Positions 18,356 to 26,295 of a DNA stretch of 64,000 bases are shown here, piece after piece (the first letter of the stretch is position 1; each line of letters opens with the position of its first letter). The notes under the pieces were generated by a model. That model made no database searches and was not told where the DNA came from. It saw only the letters and a program-made list of their open reading frames with translations. The stretch lies in the NCBI RefSeq assembly GCF_016908015.1, contig NZ_JAFBDB010000005.1:62001-126000 (forward strand). The letters run 5' to 3'. The DNA comes from Clostridium pascui. GTDB lineage: Bacteria > Bacillota > Clostridia > Clostridiales > Clostridiaceae. The translations under genes and the position numbers were made by a program.

Positions 18356-20047
18356 TTACATCTCTTCTACTACATCTATTCCTAAAAGGTTCAATCCATT
18401 CTTTATAACTTGGCAAGTAGCTTCTACCAGCTTAATTCTTGCAACCTTAGTTTCCTCATCTTCTGCATTCACAATACTATGTGCATTATAGAACTTATTA
18501 AATCCTTTGGCTACATCTATAACATATCTTGTAACGATAGATGGTTCTAATTTATCTATAGAGTAAAGTATTGCTTCATTGAAAGAGGATAGTGTTTTTG
18601 CAAGCTCAAATTCTTCTTTTGAGGATAATTTTTTATAATTTATGCTTCCTTCTATATTGCCTGCTTTTCTTAATATGCTTTTACCTCTTGCATAACTATA
18701 TTGAACATATGGTCCTGTTTCTCCATCAAAGCTCAACATTTCTTCCCAGTTAAATACTATATCTCTTTCCCTATTGTTTTTAAGATATGTAAATATAACT
18801 GCCCCAATTCCTACTTTTTTAGCTACTTCTTCCTTGTTTTCTAAATCAGGATTTTTTTCCTTTATTACTGCCGCTGTCTTTTCTATTGATTCATTTAAAA
18901 GCTCTTCAAGGAATATAACTTCACCCTTTCTGGTTGAAAGTTTTCTGTCTGCAAATCTCACAAGTCCAAAACCTACATGTTTGCAATAATCTGCCCATTC
19001 CTTCCCCATAAGTTTTAAAGTAGTAAATACTTGCTTAAAGTGCAATGATTGTTCAAGTCCTACCACATATATGCTCTTGTCAAAATCATATGTATTTTTT
19101 CTATATACGGCTGCTGCAAGGTCACGAGTAGCATATATAGTTGCTCCGTCGGATTTCTTTATTATACACGGAGGCATATTGTATTCTTCAAGCATTACTA
19201 CCTTTGCTCCATTACTTTCTGTAAGTAGACCGCATTTACCTATTTCTTCTACTACAGCATCCATTTTATCTCCGTAGAAGCTTTCTCCCGCATAGGAGTC
19301 AAATTCTACATTTAACATTTCATATACTTTATTGAACTCTTTAAGACTTAAATCTCTAAATCTCTTCCAAAGTCTTACTTCTTCTTCTGATCCGTCTTCT
19401 AATTTTTTAAAGTGCATTCTTCCTTCTTCTTCTAAGGAAGGATCCTTTTCTGCTTCATCATGGAACTTTACATATATTCTAAGCAGCTCTTTAATCGGTT
19501 CCTTTTCTAATGCTTCTTCATCTACCCATCTTTTATAAGCAGAAATAAGCTTTCCAAATTGAGTTCCCCAGTCACCTAAGTGATTGATTCTAGTACAATT
19601 ATATCCTTCAAAACTCAATATTTTATAAAGAGAATTTCCTATAGATGTACTAAATAAATGTCCTACGTGGAAAGGTTTTGCTATATTTGGAGATGAGTAC
19701 TCCACTGCTACATTTTTACCTTCACCTGAATTTGTTTTACCATAGTTTTCTTTTTCACTTAATATCTTTTCTAAGGTATTTTCAGTGAATACTGATTTAT
19801 CCACAAAGAAGTTTAAGTATGGACCCATAGTTTCTATTCTTTCAAATCCTTCTTTGTTTATATTAGTTTTTAACTCTTCAGCTATTAAATTTGGTGCCTT
19901 TCTTAATACCTTTGAAAGCTGAAAGCATGGGAATGCATAATCCCCCATTTCTGGTCTAGGTGGAATTTCTATTAATGCTTCTATTTTTTCTTCTGGCATA
20001 TCTACATGTTCTTTAATTCTTTTTACTAAAGTATTTTTATAATCCAT
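18356..20047 (-). CDS. argS: Arginyl-tRNA synthetase
   Basis: 563 residues from the ATG at 20047, with GGAGG 10 nt upstream; an in-frame ATG at 20092 would lie next to the leader terminator and has no site. Features are the N-terminal tRNA D-loop-binding domain, the HIGH-type motif [21 protein letters not shown], a KMSKS-like KLSTRKG near residue 370, and the C-terminal anticodon domain with [14 protein letters not shown]. It charges tRNA-Arg. The leader carries a T-box with an Arg (AGA) specifier, so expression responds to uncharged tRNA-Arg. Confidence 0.96.
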   Translation of the reverse strand: MDYKNTLVKRIKEHVDMPEEKIEALIEIPPRPEMGDYAFPCFQLSKVLRKAPNLIAEELKTNINKEGFERIETMGPYLNFFVDKSVFTENTLEKILSEKENYGKTNSGEGKNVAVEYSSPNIAKPFHVGHLFSTSIGNSLYKILSFEGYNCTRINHLGDWGTQFGKLISAYKRWVDEEALEKEPIKELLRIYVKFHDEAEKDPSLEEEGRMHFKKLEDGSEEEVRLWKRFRDLSLKEFNKVYEMLNVEFDSYAGESFYGDKMDAVVEEIGKCGLLTESNGAKVVMLEEYNMPPCIIKKSDGATIYATRDLAAAVYRKNTYDFDKSIYVVGLEQSLHFKQVFTTLKLMGKEWADYCKHVGFGLVRFADRKLSTRKGEVIFLEELLNESIEKTAAVIKEKNPDLENKEEVAKKVGIGAVIFTYLKNNRERDIVFNWEEMLSFDGETGPYVQYSYARGKSILRKAGNIEGSINYKKLSSKEEFELAKTLSSFNEAILYSIDKLEPSIVTRYVIDVAKGFNKFYNAHSIVNAEDEETKVARIKLVEATCQVIKNGLNLLGIDVVEEM

Positions 20048-20112
20048 ATATGTACTACCTCCATTTATTATTATTTTTACCACATATATCATTTATTATA
20101 ATGCTATATCAC

Positions 20113-20345
20113 AAAAACCCGTCCTGTAAAAAACAGAGACGGGTAAATTCCGCGGTACCACTCTAATTGACTAATGTCCACTCCAAATTTTAACGCAAAA
20201 CTTGCGATTTATCTTACTTTCATAATTACTGATTTTAGATAAACTTCTCCAAGGCTCTCTTCCTTTTTATCTTCTTGTAGACTCTCACCATACTCTACTC
20301 GCTTTAAAGAACTTTATAAAAAGTACTTTCCTTTTCATAGAATTT
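20113..20345 (-). ncRNA. T-box riboswitch of argS (AGA specifier)
   Basis: On the minus strand the T-box proper AGAGTGGTACCGCGG is at 20150-20164 and can pair with the tRNA acceptor end. The terminator ACCCGTCTCTG / CAGGACGGGTTTTT is at 20113-20144. Upstream, stem I shows AGTA followed by CTTTTTAT pairing with ATAAAAAG. After that comes GAA-G-AGA, placing the arginine codon AGA (20256-20258) in the specifier position. The distal loop carries GGTGAGAG. Uncharged tRNA-Arg should favour the antiterminator and read-through into argS. Confidence 0.93.
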
Positions 20346-20372
20346 ATATTATTTCCTTTTAAGTTACATTTT

Positions 20373-20402
20373 ATTATATTATCATTTTTCTTATATTGTC
20401 AA
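20373..20402 (-). promoter_or_regulatory. Promoter of the T-box-argS transcript
   Basis: On the minus strand TTGACA (20397-20402), an 18-nt spacer, then TATAAT (20373-20378), about 30 nt before the T-box. The rest of the gap up to 20605 is AT-rich with nothing else recognisable. Confidence 0.75.
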
Positions 20403-20605
20403 TATCATATATTATAATTTATCTATAAAAAGCAAGTAACCACATAAGTATGCCCATAATTATAATTACATTCTTTTTATTGAAAAAGCACCGTAACCTT
20501 AGCTCATAATTTGATATTTTTTATAAAAATATAGTTTTTTATGTAGAAAAGTACTAAAATAAAGATTGTACATTTAATATAATTCTTAAAGAAAGAGGTG
20601 TTTTA

Positions 20606-20962
20606 GTGAAACTTTTAAGACAATTAGCTATTATTCTTATAATAGGCTATTTGGGAGAACTAATACATACCATTTTCCATTTGACGATTCCTGGAAATGT
20701 TATAGGTATGTCAATTTTATTTGCCTGTCTTTATAAAGGCATTATAAAAGTGACTATGATTGATAAAATCACAGACTTTTTATTGGACCATTTAGCCTTC
20801 TTTTTTATACCTGCCGGAGTAGGTATACTTACTTGTTTACCTTTATTAAAAAACAAATGGGCAAGTTTTATTATAATTTGTCTTATAACAACTGTGTTAA
20901 TTATAGTTGTTACAGGTTGGACCATTCAATTGTACATAAGGAGGATTGAAAAAAATGACTGA
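20606..20962 (+). CDS. lrgA: CidA/LrgA family holin-like membrane protein
   Basis: 118 residues from a GTG start behind AGAGGTG. Four membrane helices are predicted, with the family signature HLTIPGNVIGMSILFACLYKG and the segment LDHLAFFFIPAGVGIL. It partners LrgB; in B. subtilis the homologous pair (PftAB) moves pyruvate, and in staphylococci the pair modulates murein hydrolase activity. Overlaps lrgB by 8 nt. A LytS/LytTR pair that could control it is encoded at 61-63 kb, as in other Firmicutes, but that link is inferred. Confidence 0.9.
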   Translation: MKLLRQLAIILIIGYLGELIHTIFHLTIPGNVIGMSILFACLYKGIIKVTMIDKITDFLLDHLAFFFIPAGVGILTCLPLLKNKWASFIIICLITTVLIIVVTGWTIQLYIRRIEKND

Positions 20963-21644
20963 ACTTTTAAACTCTCCTATGACTGGAGTGCTCATATCAT
21001 TAATATGCTTTGAGCTAGGCTTATATATATACCATAAGACTAAGATACCATTTTTTAATCCATTATTAATAGCAATTATTTTAGTTATATTTATAGTTAA
21101 ACTTTTCAATATTAGTTTAGATTCCTTTAATATGGGAGGTAACCTCATAAGCTTCTTTTTAGGACCTGCAACAGTTGTACTTGCAGTACCACTATATCAT
21201 AAGCTTGATCTTATTAAAAAGTACTTTGCTCCCATACTTTTAGGAGTAACAGTTGGATCAATTACAGCAATGTTTAGCATATATTATATATCTAAATTAT
21301 TTGGCCTTAACGATGAGCTTACATTTTCATTAGTACCTAAATCCATAACAACACCTATTGGAATAGAGGTTTCTAAGGTAATAGGAGGAATCCCTGCTAT
21401 TACTGTAGCTGCTATTATATTTACAGGTATTGTAGGAGCAGTTATCGCTCCTTTAGTTTGTAAAGTATTTAAAATTAAAAATAAAATTGCTATAGGAATA
21501 TCTATAGGCACAGCATCCCATGCTATAGGTACTACTAAAGCAATTGAGATGGGCGAAACGGAAGGTGCAATGTCAAGCCTTGCCATAGGAATTGCTGGCA
21601 TTATAACCTCTCTTTTGGCTCCAATTTTAATTAGCATATTGTAA
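20955..21644 (+). CDS. lrgB: LrgB/CidB family membrane protein
   Basis: 229 residues from the ATG at 20955, with AAGGAGG 10 nt upstream; a TTG at 20946 is too close to that site. It has seven or more hydrophobic segments and the family stretches FFLGPATVVLAVPLY, LVPKSITTPIGIEVSKVIGG and GTASHAIGTTKAIEMGETEGAMSSLA. It acts with LrgA as a membrane transport/holin-like pair. Ends 2 nt before an unusually long perfect hairpin. Confidence 0.92.
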   Translation: MTELLNSPMTGVLISLICFELGLYIYHKTKIPFFNPLLIAIILVIFIVKLFNISLDSFNMGGNLISFFLGPATVVLAVPLYHKLDLIKKYFAPILLGVTVGSITAMFSIYYISKLFGLNDELTFSLVPKSITTPIGIEVSKVIGGIPAITVAAIIFTGIVGAVIAPLVCKVFKIKNKIAIGISIGTASHAIGTTKAIEMGETEGAMSSLAIGIAGIITSLLAPILISIL

Positions 21645-21646
21645 AT

Positions 21647-21708
21647 AATCACTACATTTTTAATGGGGAATGTTTCGTATGGCATTCCCCATTAAAAATG
21701 TAGTGATT
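21647..21708. terminator. Unusually long perfect hairpin after lrgB
   Basis: 26-nt arms with no mismatch (21647-21672 and 21683-21708) and a 10-nt loop. The arm reads AATCACTACATTTTTAATGG then GGAATG. No long T-run follows the second arm, so it works either as a terminator through its internal T-stretch or as a transcript-stabilising structure. It contains the TTTTTAATG string that begins the palindromic repeat family. Confidence 0.6.
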
Positions 21709-21740
21709 TCAATAAATCAAATAAACAACTATAACGTATT

Positions 21741-22205
21741 TTAATTCTTTACTTCTATTTTAAATGAAAATGAAGACGTATGTGTTTCATCCCATTCGCT
21801 GTTAATTTCATAAACATATATCCCTGTTTCATTAGGTGCATAAAAAAATCCTTCTTTTGTTCCTTTCAATGTTTTTTCAGAAATTATTTTTCCATTTCTC
21901 CAAAGAATAAGTGAAATATTTTTGGGTTTTAAAAAAACATCAAAACTAAAACTTACTTTTCCATTGGATTCTATGATTACAGGCTGTATATTTTTTACGC
22001 CCTCTTCAGGAGGTAATCCTAGAACACTATTTCCACCTTTACCTTTATTAAACCATGCATATGTAGATGGAACAATTTTGATTTCTAAATTATTATATTT
22101 TATTAATGGAATAGGTACCTTTCTTGGCAACTTAAAAGTCTTGAAACATAAAATTGAAATTGCTAAAACAAAAATTATCCCTAAAATCATCAACAATTTT
22201 TTCAA
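21741..22205 (-). CDS. Exported or membrane-anchored protein of unknown function
   Basis: 154 residues from a TTG start behind AGAAGG. The N-terminal hydrophobic segment MKKLLMILGIIFVLAISILCF is a signal anchor; the Cys is preceded by IL, a poor lipobox. The rest looks like a beta-rich extracellular domain (VSFSFDVFLKPKNISLILWRNGK ... GIYVYEINSEWDETHTSSFSFKIEVKN). No family is recognised. Monocistronic, followed by the long hairpin at 21647. Confidence 0.65.
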   Translation of the reverse strand: MKKLLMILGIIFVLAISILCFKTFKLPRKVPIPLIKYNNLEIKIVPSTYAWFNKGKGGNSVLGLPPEEGVKNIQPVIIESNGKVSFSFDVFLKPKNISLILWRNGKIISEKTLKGTKEGFFYAPNETGIYVYEINSEWDETHTSSFSFKIEVKN

Positions 22206-22350
22206 TATTTAAACCTTCTTATCATATAAATTTATTTTCAATAAAAATAGAAAAATCCCCTTGAAATCATAGCGATTCTATAACTCTAAGAAACTTAATA
22301 GAATTTCGCCAAAGCGAAATTCTTTCCTTCAGTCAGTGGTCTGAATAATA

Positions 22351-22577
22351 TTTTTAATGTTGAACATGAGTATAGAATTTGCATTGTAGAAAGCATTGAA
22401 CAAACAATTAAAAGCTCTTTATTTCTGATTTTAAGGCGCCGTATAGAGCCTTCTATTGTTTGAGCGATAGCGAGTTTAGAAGGCTTAGGCGCCTTAAAAG
22501 GAAGAAATATTAGAGCTTTTTTGCGAAGTGAGGCTTTCCTAAATGCAAATTCTATACGACCCGTTCAACATTAAAAA
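22351..22577 (+). repeat. Palindromic ~225-bp element, copy 2 (best-preserved ends)
   Basis: 227 bp with perfect 15-bp terminal inverted repeats, TTTTTAATGTTGAAC at 22351-22365 and its complement at 22563-22577. The second tier is TATAGAATTTGCAT near both ends. Inner helices are AAAAGCTC/GAGCTTTT, TTAAGGCGCC/GGCGCCTTAA and GCCTTCTA/TAGAAGGC around a GTTTGAGCGATAGCGAGT loop. The stop codon and last Phe codon of the PAP2 gene (22571-22576) lie inside the right terminal repeat. Confidence 0.92.
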
Positions 22578-23272
22578 CGCTTAGCATTTTTCTTATAATA
22601 TGAGTATCTGTGGAAAATTATGTTTAGTGCTGACCAAAAGGCACCCGCTGACCATCCTGCCAGTACATCACTTAAATAATGTACTCTCAAGTATACTCTA
22701 CTTAATCCTATAGCTATGGCTAATATTATTAATAAAGTGGCAAAAAACCATCTTATAGGCATCGCCTTTAAATGAATTAATATAAGGTAAGAAGCCATTA
22801 TTGCCAGTGTCATAAAAATCATAGCATGTCCACTTGGCAAGCTATACCCGCGTACTTCTATAATTCTTATATCAGGCCTATTTCTTTTAAAAGATGCCTT
22901 TAAAGCCTCATTTAAAAGCCATACTCCTAAAATATTTAATGTTAAGAATCCTGCTTCATTTTTAAGGTTTTTATAAATCAAAAATAAAGCTGCAAGTATT
23001 GTAATTATTATTACAGCTAATGAGTTTCCAAGCATGGTTATTTTATATATTATTTTACTTAATAAAGGTGTTTCTATAGATTTTACAAAATTTATAGCTA
23101 CCTTATCTATAGCATAATTACCTCCATTTTCAAAGTACTCTTGTATTATGCTTAAAAATGCAAATAAAGATATAAAGGATACTAAGATCCCCAGTACAAA
23201 GTATTTCCATCTTTCATCATGTTTTCTGTACTTAGAAAATGAGTCTTTAAATCTTACTAAAAAACTTTTCAA
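22571..23272 (-). CDS. PAP2-superfamily membrane phosphatase
   Basis: 233 residues from a TTG start with GGAGGGGG upstream. The three acid-phosphatase motifs are present: KASFKRNRP (K-x6-RP), PSGHAM and SRVYLRVHYLSDVLAGW (SR-x5-H-x3-D). They sit between five or six membrane helices. It probably dephosphorylates undecaprenyl diphosphate or phosphatidylglycerol phosphate at the outer face of the membrane; which one is not resolved. The last residue and stop (KRF-stop) are encoded by the end of repeat copy 2, so the natural C terminus may have been changed by the element. Confidence 0.9.
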   Translation of the reverse strand: MKSFLVRFKDSFSKYRKHDERWKYFVLGILVSFISLFAFLSIIQEYFENGGNYAIDKVAINFVKSIETPLLSKIIYKITMLGNSLAVIIITILAALFLIYKNLKNEAGFLTLNILGVWLLNEALKASFKRNRPDIRIIEVRGYSLPSGHAMIFMTLAIMASYLILIHLKAMPIRWFFATLLIILAIAIGLSRVYLRVHYLSDVLAGWSAGAFWSALNIIFHRYSYYKKNAKRF

Positions 23273-23387
23273 TTGTTTGCCCCCTCCAGATCATTCTATA
23301 ACTATAATACAAAAAATGCCATGTTCTTACAACATGACATTTAAAATTTCTCATCATATAATTTTCAGGAGTTTATAAAAGACTTCA

Positions 23388-24029
23388 TTAACTCTCTACT
23401 TCTGAATATGCGTTGTATATAAAGTCATATACCTTATCATATACATTAGTTGTTCCTATAACCACTATGATATCTTCGTCTTTAAATACATAGTCAGGTC
23501 CTGGAGATACTACTATTTTCCCATTTCTTCTGTAAGCTAACAAAGTAGCACCAGTAGCCTGCCAAAATCTTAATTCATTTATTTTCTTATTTAATACTTT
23601 ACAATCCTCTTTTATTTCAACCTCAATAAGAGTAAATGGGGTTATATTTTTAAATCTATCTACAAAATCTAACACTTTTTCAAAATTCACTTCTATTTCT
23701 TCATCCAATTTTCTTTTTTTATCTATAAGGTCAAATATATTTTCTTTAACAGTTGCTAAATACTCAGTATCCTTATTTTTTTCTATAAACTTTTCAGCTG
23801 CTTGGATTGACATTATTTCTACACCACTGCCCTTTGTAGATAAAACAACATTCATATCTTCTAATAATGCTATTGCTCTTCTTATAGTTTCTGGAGATAC
23901 GTTATACATACTAGCCAGTGTCGATCTTCCGCTTATCTTTTCACTAGATTTAAGTTCTCCAAGTACTATCTTATTTGCTATGTCCAGAGCTATATTTTTA
24001 TATACTGCCCCTCCATGTGGATTTTTCAT
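23388..24029 (-). CDS. GntR-family regulator with RCK_C (TrkA-C) domain, BusR-like
   Basis: 213 residues. It has an N-terminal winged helix of GntR type (AVYKNIALDIANKIVLGELKSSEKISGRSTLASMYNVSPETIRRAIALLEDMNVV), a central helical coiled segment (about 85-125) and a C-terminal RCK_C domain (PFTLIEVEIKEDCKVLNKKINELRFWQATGATLLAYRRNGKIVVSPGPDYVFKDEDIIVVIG). This architecture is that of BusR, a c-di-AMP-binding repressor of osmolyte uptake; c-di-AMP sensing here is inference. It lies 94 nt behind the AlaDH/PNT-like gene. It may bind the inverted repeat at 25315-25350. Confidence 0.82.
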   Translation of the reverse strand: MKNPHGGAVYKNIALDIANKIVLGELKSSEKISGRSTLASMYNVSPETIRRAIALLEDMNVVLSTKGSGVEIMSIQAAEKFIEKNKDTEYLATVKENIFDLIDKKRKLDEEIEVNFEKVLDFVDRFKNITPFTLIEVEIKEDCKVLNKKINELRFWQATGATLLAYRRNGKIVVSPGPDYVFKDEDIIVVIGTTNVYDKVYDFIYNAYSEVES

Positions 24030-24123
24030 CTATATTCCTCCAATTTTCATTAGAAATGCTTTTTTACATGCTTTCGTTATAAATCAGTACATCAAATATA
24101 ATATATCAAAACCCACCAAATTT

Positions 24124-25245
24124 CTAGTGTTTTTCACATTTTTCAAAGTAATCTATAGTTCCTCTATAAATTGCTCTTACAAAATAATCATCACTATCTT
24201 CATTAAATTCTTCTCTACTTAATCTTATAAGCTTTTGAATTATAGGAATCAACTGAATTCCATAAAGCTTCATACATTCTTCTGCCTTTATTCCTGGCCA
24301 TGCATTGCAGCTTACAACTGTTCTTCTAATTGAAGTATTTACTTCTTTTGGAATGTTTTTATATATTTCATCATTTTCATATATAACTGTTTTATCTAGT
24401 GTTCCTGTAGGTATTCCCTCTACAGCTTTTACCTGAATAGGATTTATATCAGTCAAATATGGATCAGCAGTTAAATCTAGTATAACAGCATGAGGTTTTA
24501 AATATCCTAGAAGTCCATTATCTATTATATATTGTGAAGGATTATCTCTAGTTGATGCATCAACCAATATATCTGTGTTCTTAAGTATTTTTATTAACTC
24601 TTCTTTATCATTTGTTATACTTCTAGGAAGCATACTTACTATTACCCCTTTAGTATTTAGCTTGTTCATCTTTTTATTTAACTCTATGTTACCATACTTT
24701 CCTGCTGCCTTTGCTGCATAAAGCCCTACCATTCCCATACCTATTATAGATACATTTATACATTCCCTATCTAAAGAATAAAAATCCGGCATTATCTTTG
24801 ATAATTCATTAAAGGCCATTTCTACGCCATTTCCAGAAGTACCATTATAATTTACTACTATTCTTTCTAAAAAGTCATTTCTTAAGGAATCCATAGAAAT
24901 TCCAAATATATTTTTCTCCTTAAGCTTTTTCACCCTAGTATCTCTAGTAGGATAATGAAGCATACTTACTAAGGTTGAATTATCATTCATAATATCTATT
25001 TCTTTAAATTCTGGCGATCTTAAAACTACTACTATATCTTTTTTGTAACATTCTTCATTACTCACAAATCTTATATTTGGATTTACTTTCAAGTAATCCT
25101 CTTCTGTTATTCCCATTTTACTCCCATACTCTTCTTCTAAGTAAAATATACATTCTTCATTTTTTAACATATTAAAAAATTCTGGCAAGAAATCTCTTTT
25201 TTCCTTTTCTTCTTTATGCATTCTTGGAAATCCTAAAGTTATCAT
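24124..25245 (-). CDS. AlaDH/PNT-superfamily NAD(P)-binding dehydrogenase of unknown substrate
   Basis: 373 residues from the ATG at 25245 (AAGGGTG upstream; TTG at 25263 less likely). The N-terminal half resembles the alanine dehydrogenase/PNT N domain (MITLGFPRMHKEEKEKRDFLPEFF ... DIVVVLRSPEF). The second half carries a Rossmann segment INVSIIGMGMVGLYAAKAAGKYGN and VILDLTADPYLTD. Relatives include alanine, saccharopine and carboxyethyl-ornithine type dehydrogenases. I cannot name the substrate. It is divergent from the NodB-like/kamA genes and shares a symmetric promoter region with them, suggesting a linked amino-acid role. Confidence 0.65.
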   Translation of the reverse strand: MITLGFPRMHKEEKEKRDFLPEFFNMLKNEECIFYLEEEYGSKMGITEEDYLKVNPNIRFVSNEECYKKDIVVVLRSPEFKEIDIMNDNSTLVSMLHYPTRDTRVKKLKEKNIFGISMDSLRNDFLERIVVNYNGTSGNGVEMAFNELSKIMPDFYSLDRECINVSIIGMGMVGLYAAKAAGKYGNIELNKKMNKLNTKGVIVSMLPRSITNDKEELIKILKNTDILVDASTRDNPSQYIIDNGLLGYLKPHAVILDLTADPYLTDINPIQVKAVEGIPTGTLDKTVIYENDEIYKNIPKEVNTSIRRTVVSCNAWPGIKAEECMKLYGIQLIPIIQKLIRLSREEFNEDSDDYFVRAIYRGTIDYFEKCEKH

Positions 25246-25291
25246 ATTTATCACCCTTTTCAAAATTTTTAAAAATATGCACTGAAATTTT

Positions 25292-25320
25292 TTGACAACC
25301 TAACACTTGTATTATATAAT
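25292..25320 (+). promoter_or_regulatory. Consensus promoter of the nodB-like/kamA transcript
   Basis: TTGACA (25292-25297), 17-nt spacer, TATAAT (25315-25320): a perfect sigma-A promoter. Confidence 0.85.
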
Positions 25321-25350
25321 TAAGTTGTTAATATATACAACTTAATTATA
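25315..25350. promoter_or_regulatory. Inverted-repeat operator holding both divergent -10 boxes
   Basis: Perfect 14-bp arms TATAATTAAGTTGT and ACAACTTAATTATA are separated by 8 nt. The outer six bases of each arm are the -10 boxes of the two divergent promoters. Extra half-sites (ACTTGTATTATA, AAGTTGTAAT) flank it. The TTGT...ACAA shape suits a GntR-type dimer. Confidence 0.75.
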
Positions 25351-25373
25351 CTTGCCAAGTTGTAATTTTTCAA
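25345..25373 (-). promoter_or_regulatory. Promoter of the AlaDH/PNT-like gene and gntR-type gene
   Basis: On the minus strand TTGAAA (25368-25373), 17-nt spacer, TATAAT (25345-25350). Its -10 box is the outer end of the shared inverted repeat. Confidence 0.75.
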
Positions 25374-25481
25374 TACATTTATTTACATAATGAGAATTTA
25401 TGTTATATATTTTTTGAATTTTGTGCAAATTGTTCGAAAATGATAATTGTAAATCAATAATTGATATAGGGGGATATTTTT

Positions 25482-26279
25482 ATGGGTTACATAAAAAACT
25501 TTTTTAAAAAAGATGGATTTGATTTCGCCTTATCCATAGACTCAGAAGGGACAAACTTCGATAAAAACTTAGAAAATAACGTTAAACACTTAGAGAGATT
25601 ACTTAAGTTAAATACAGATAATGATGTGTATACCATCCTTTTTATCACACCTTATTTTGCAGACATGCTGCATAAACTTAACTTAGTCCAGGTAATAAAA
25701 AAATATAAAGTAATTTTTGGTCTTCATATTCATCCAGATAATTTACCTGAAGAAATAAGTGTGAACTGCCCCTTCTTGAAAGAAAATGAGGAAATTTTAA
25801 CTTCATACAATTATGAAGAACAAAAAACCTTGATAAAATTATGTTTAGACTATTTACATTCTAAAGAAATTGCTCCTATTGAGATATTTAGAGGCGGTTA
25901 TTTCTCAATGGATGATAATACCGCTAAAGCATTGATAGAAGTAACAGATATAAAATACGAGTCTCATAATATTTATCGCAGCCAATATAAAGTTACAAAA
26001 AATCTTTTAACTCCTATTCCTGTTTATGCCTATAATGATGCTGAAGAGCTTAGATTAGAATACTTTAATTTAGAAAAATTGAGTGAGCTTTTAGTTGATG
26101 CCATGGAAAATAATAAAAAAGCCTTAGCTATTACTCATAGTTATCTTCTAGATCCTGAAGACTTTCATTATAAGAGAGATAATATAACTCCAGATATATA
26201 TACTCGTCTAAAAGGCTTATTGAAAATGATAAGAGTTTATAAGCAAACTATAGAACCAATTGAAGGTTCAGAATTTTAA
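25482..26279 (+). CDS. NodB-fold (polysaccharide deacetylase-like) protein linked to kamA
   Basis: 265 residues. NodB-like signs are [12 protein letters not shown] (metal Asp region), FGLHIHPDN (H-x-H), [12 protein letters not shown] (R-G-G-Y region) and ALAITHSY near the end. There is no signal peptide, so it acts in the cytoplasm, unlike cell-wall deacetylases. It ends 16 nt before kamA in the same transcript. This suggests a C-N hydrolase on an amino-acid-derived or small amide substrate; that is inference. GGGGGAT precedes the ATG. Confidence 0.75.
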   Translation: MGYIKNFFKKDGFDFALSIDSEGTNFDKNLENNVKHLERLLKLNTDNDVYTILFITPYFADMLHKLNLVQVIKKYKVIFGLHIHPDNLPEEISVNCPFLKENEEILTSYNYEEQKTLIKLCLDYLHSKEIAPIEIFRGGYFSMDDNTAKALIEVTDIKYESHNIYRSQYKVTKNLLTPIPVYAYNDAEELRLEYFNLEKLSELLVDAMENNKKALAITHSYLLDPEDFHYKRDNITPDIYTRLKGLLKMIRVYKQTIEPIEGSEF

Positions 26280-26295
26280 AAGGAGGATGAATTGT

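Noticed and set aside
21741-22205. Lipoprotein signal in the 154-residue exported protein
   Set aside because: Residues before the Cys are SIL, not a lipobox; a simple signal anchor explains it better.
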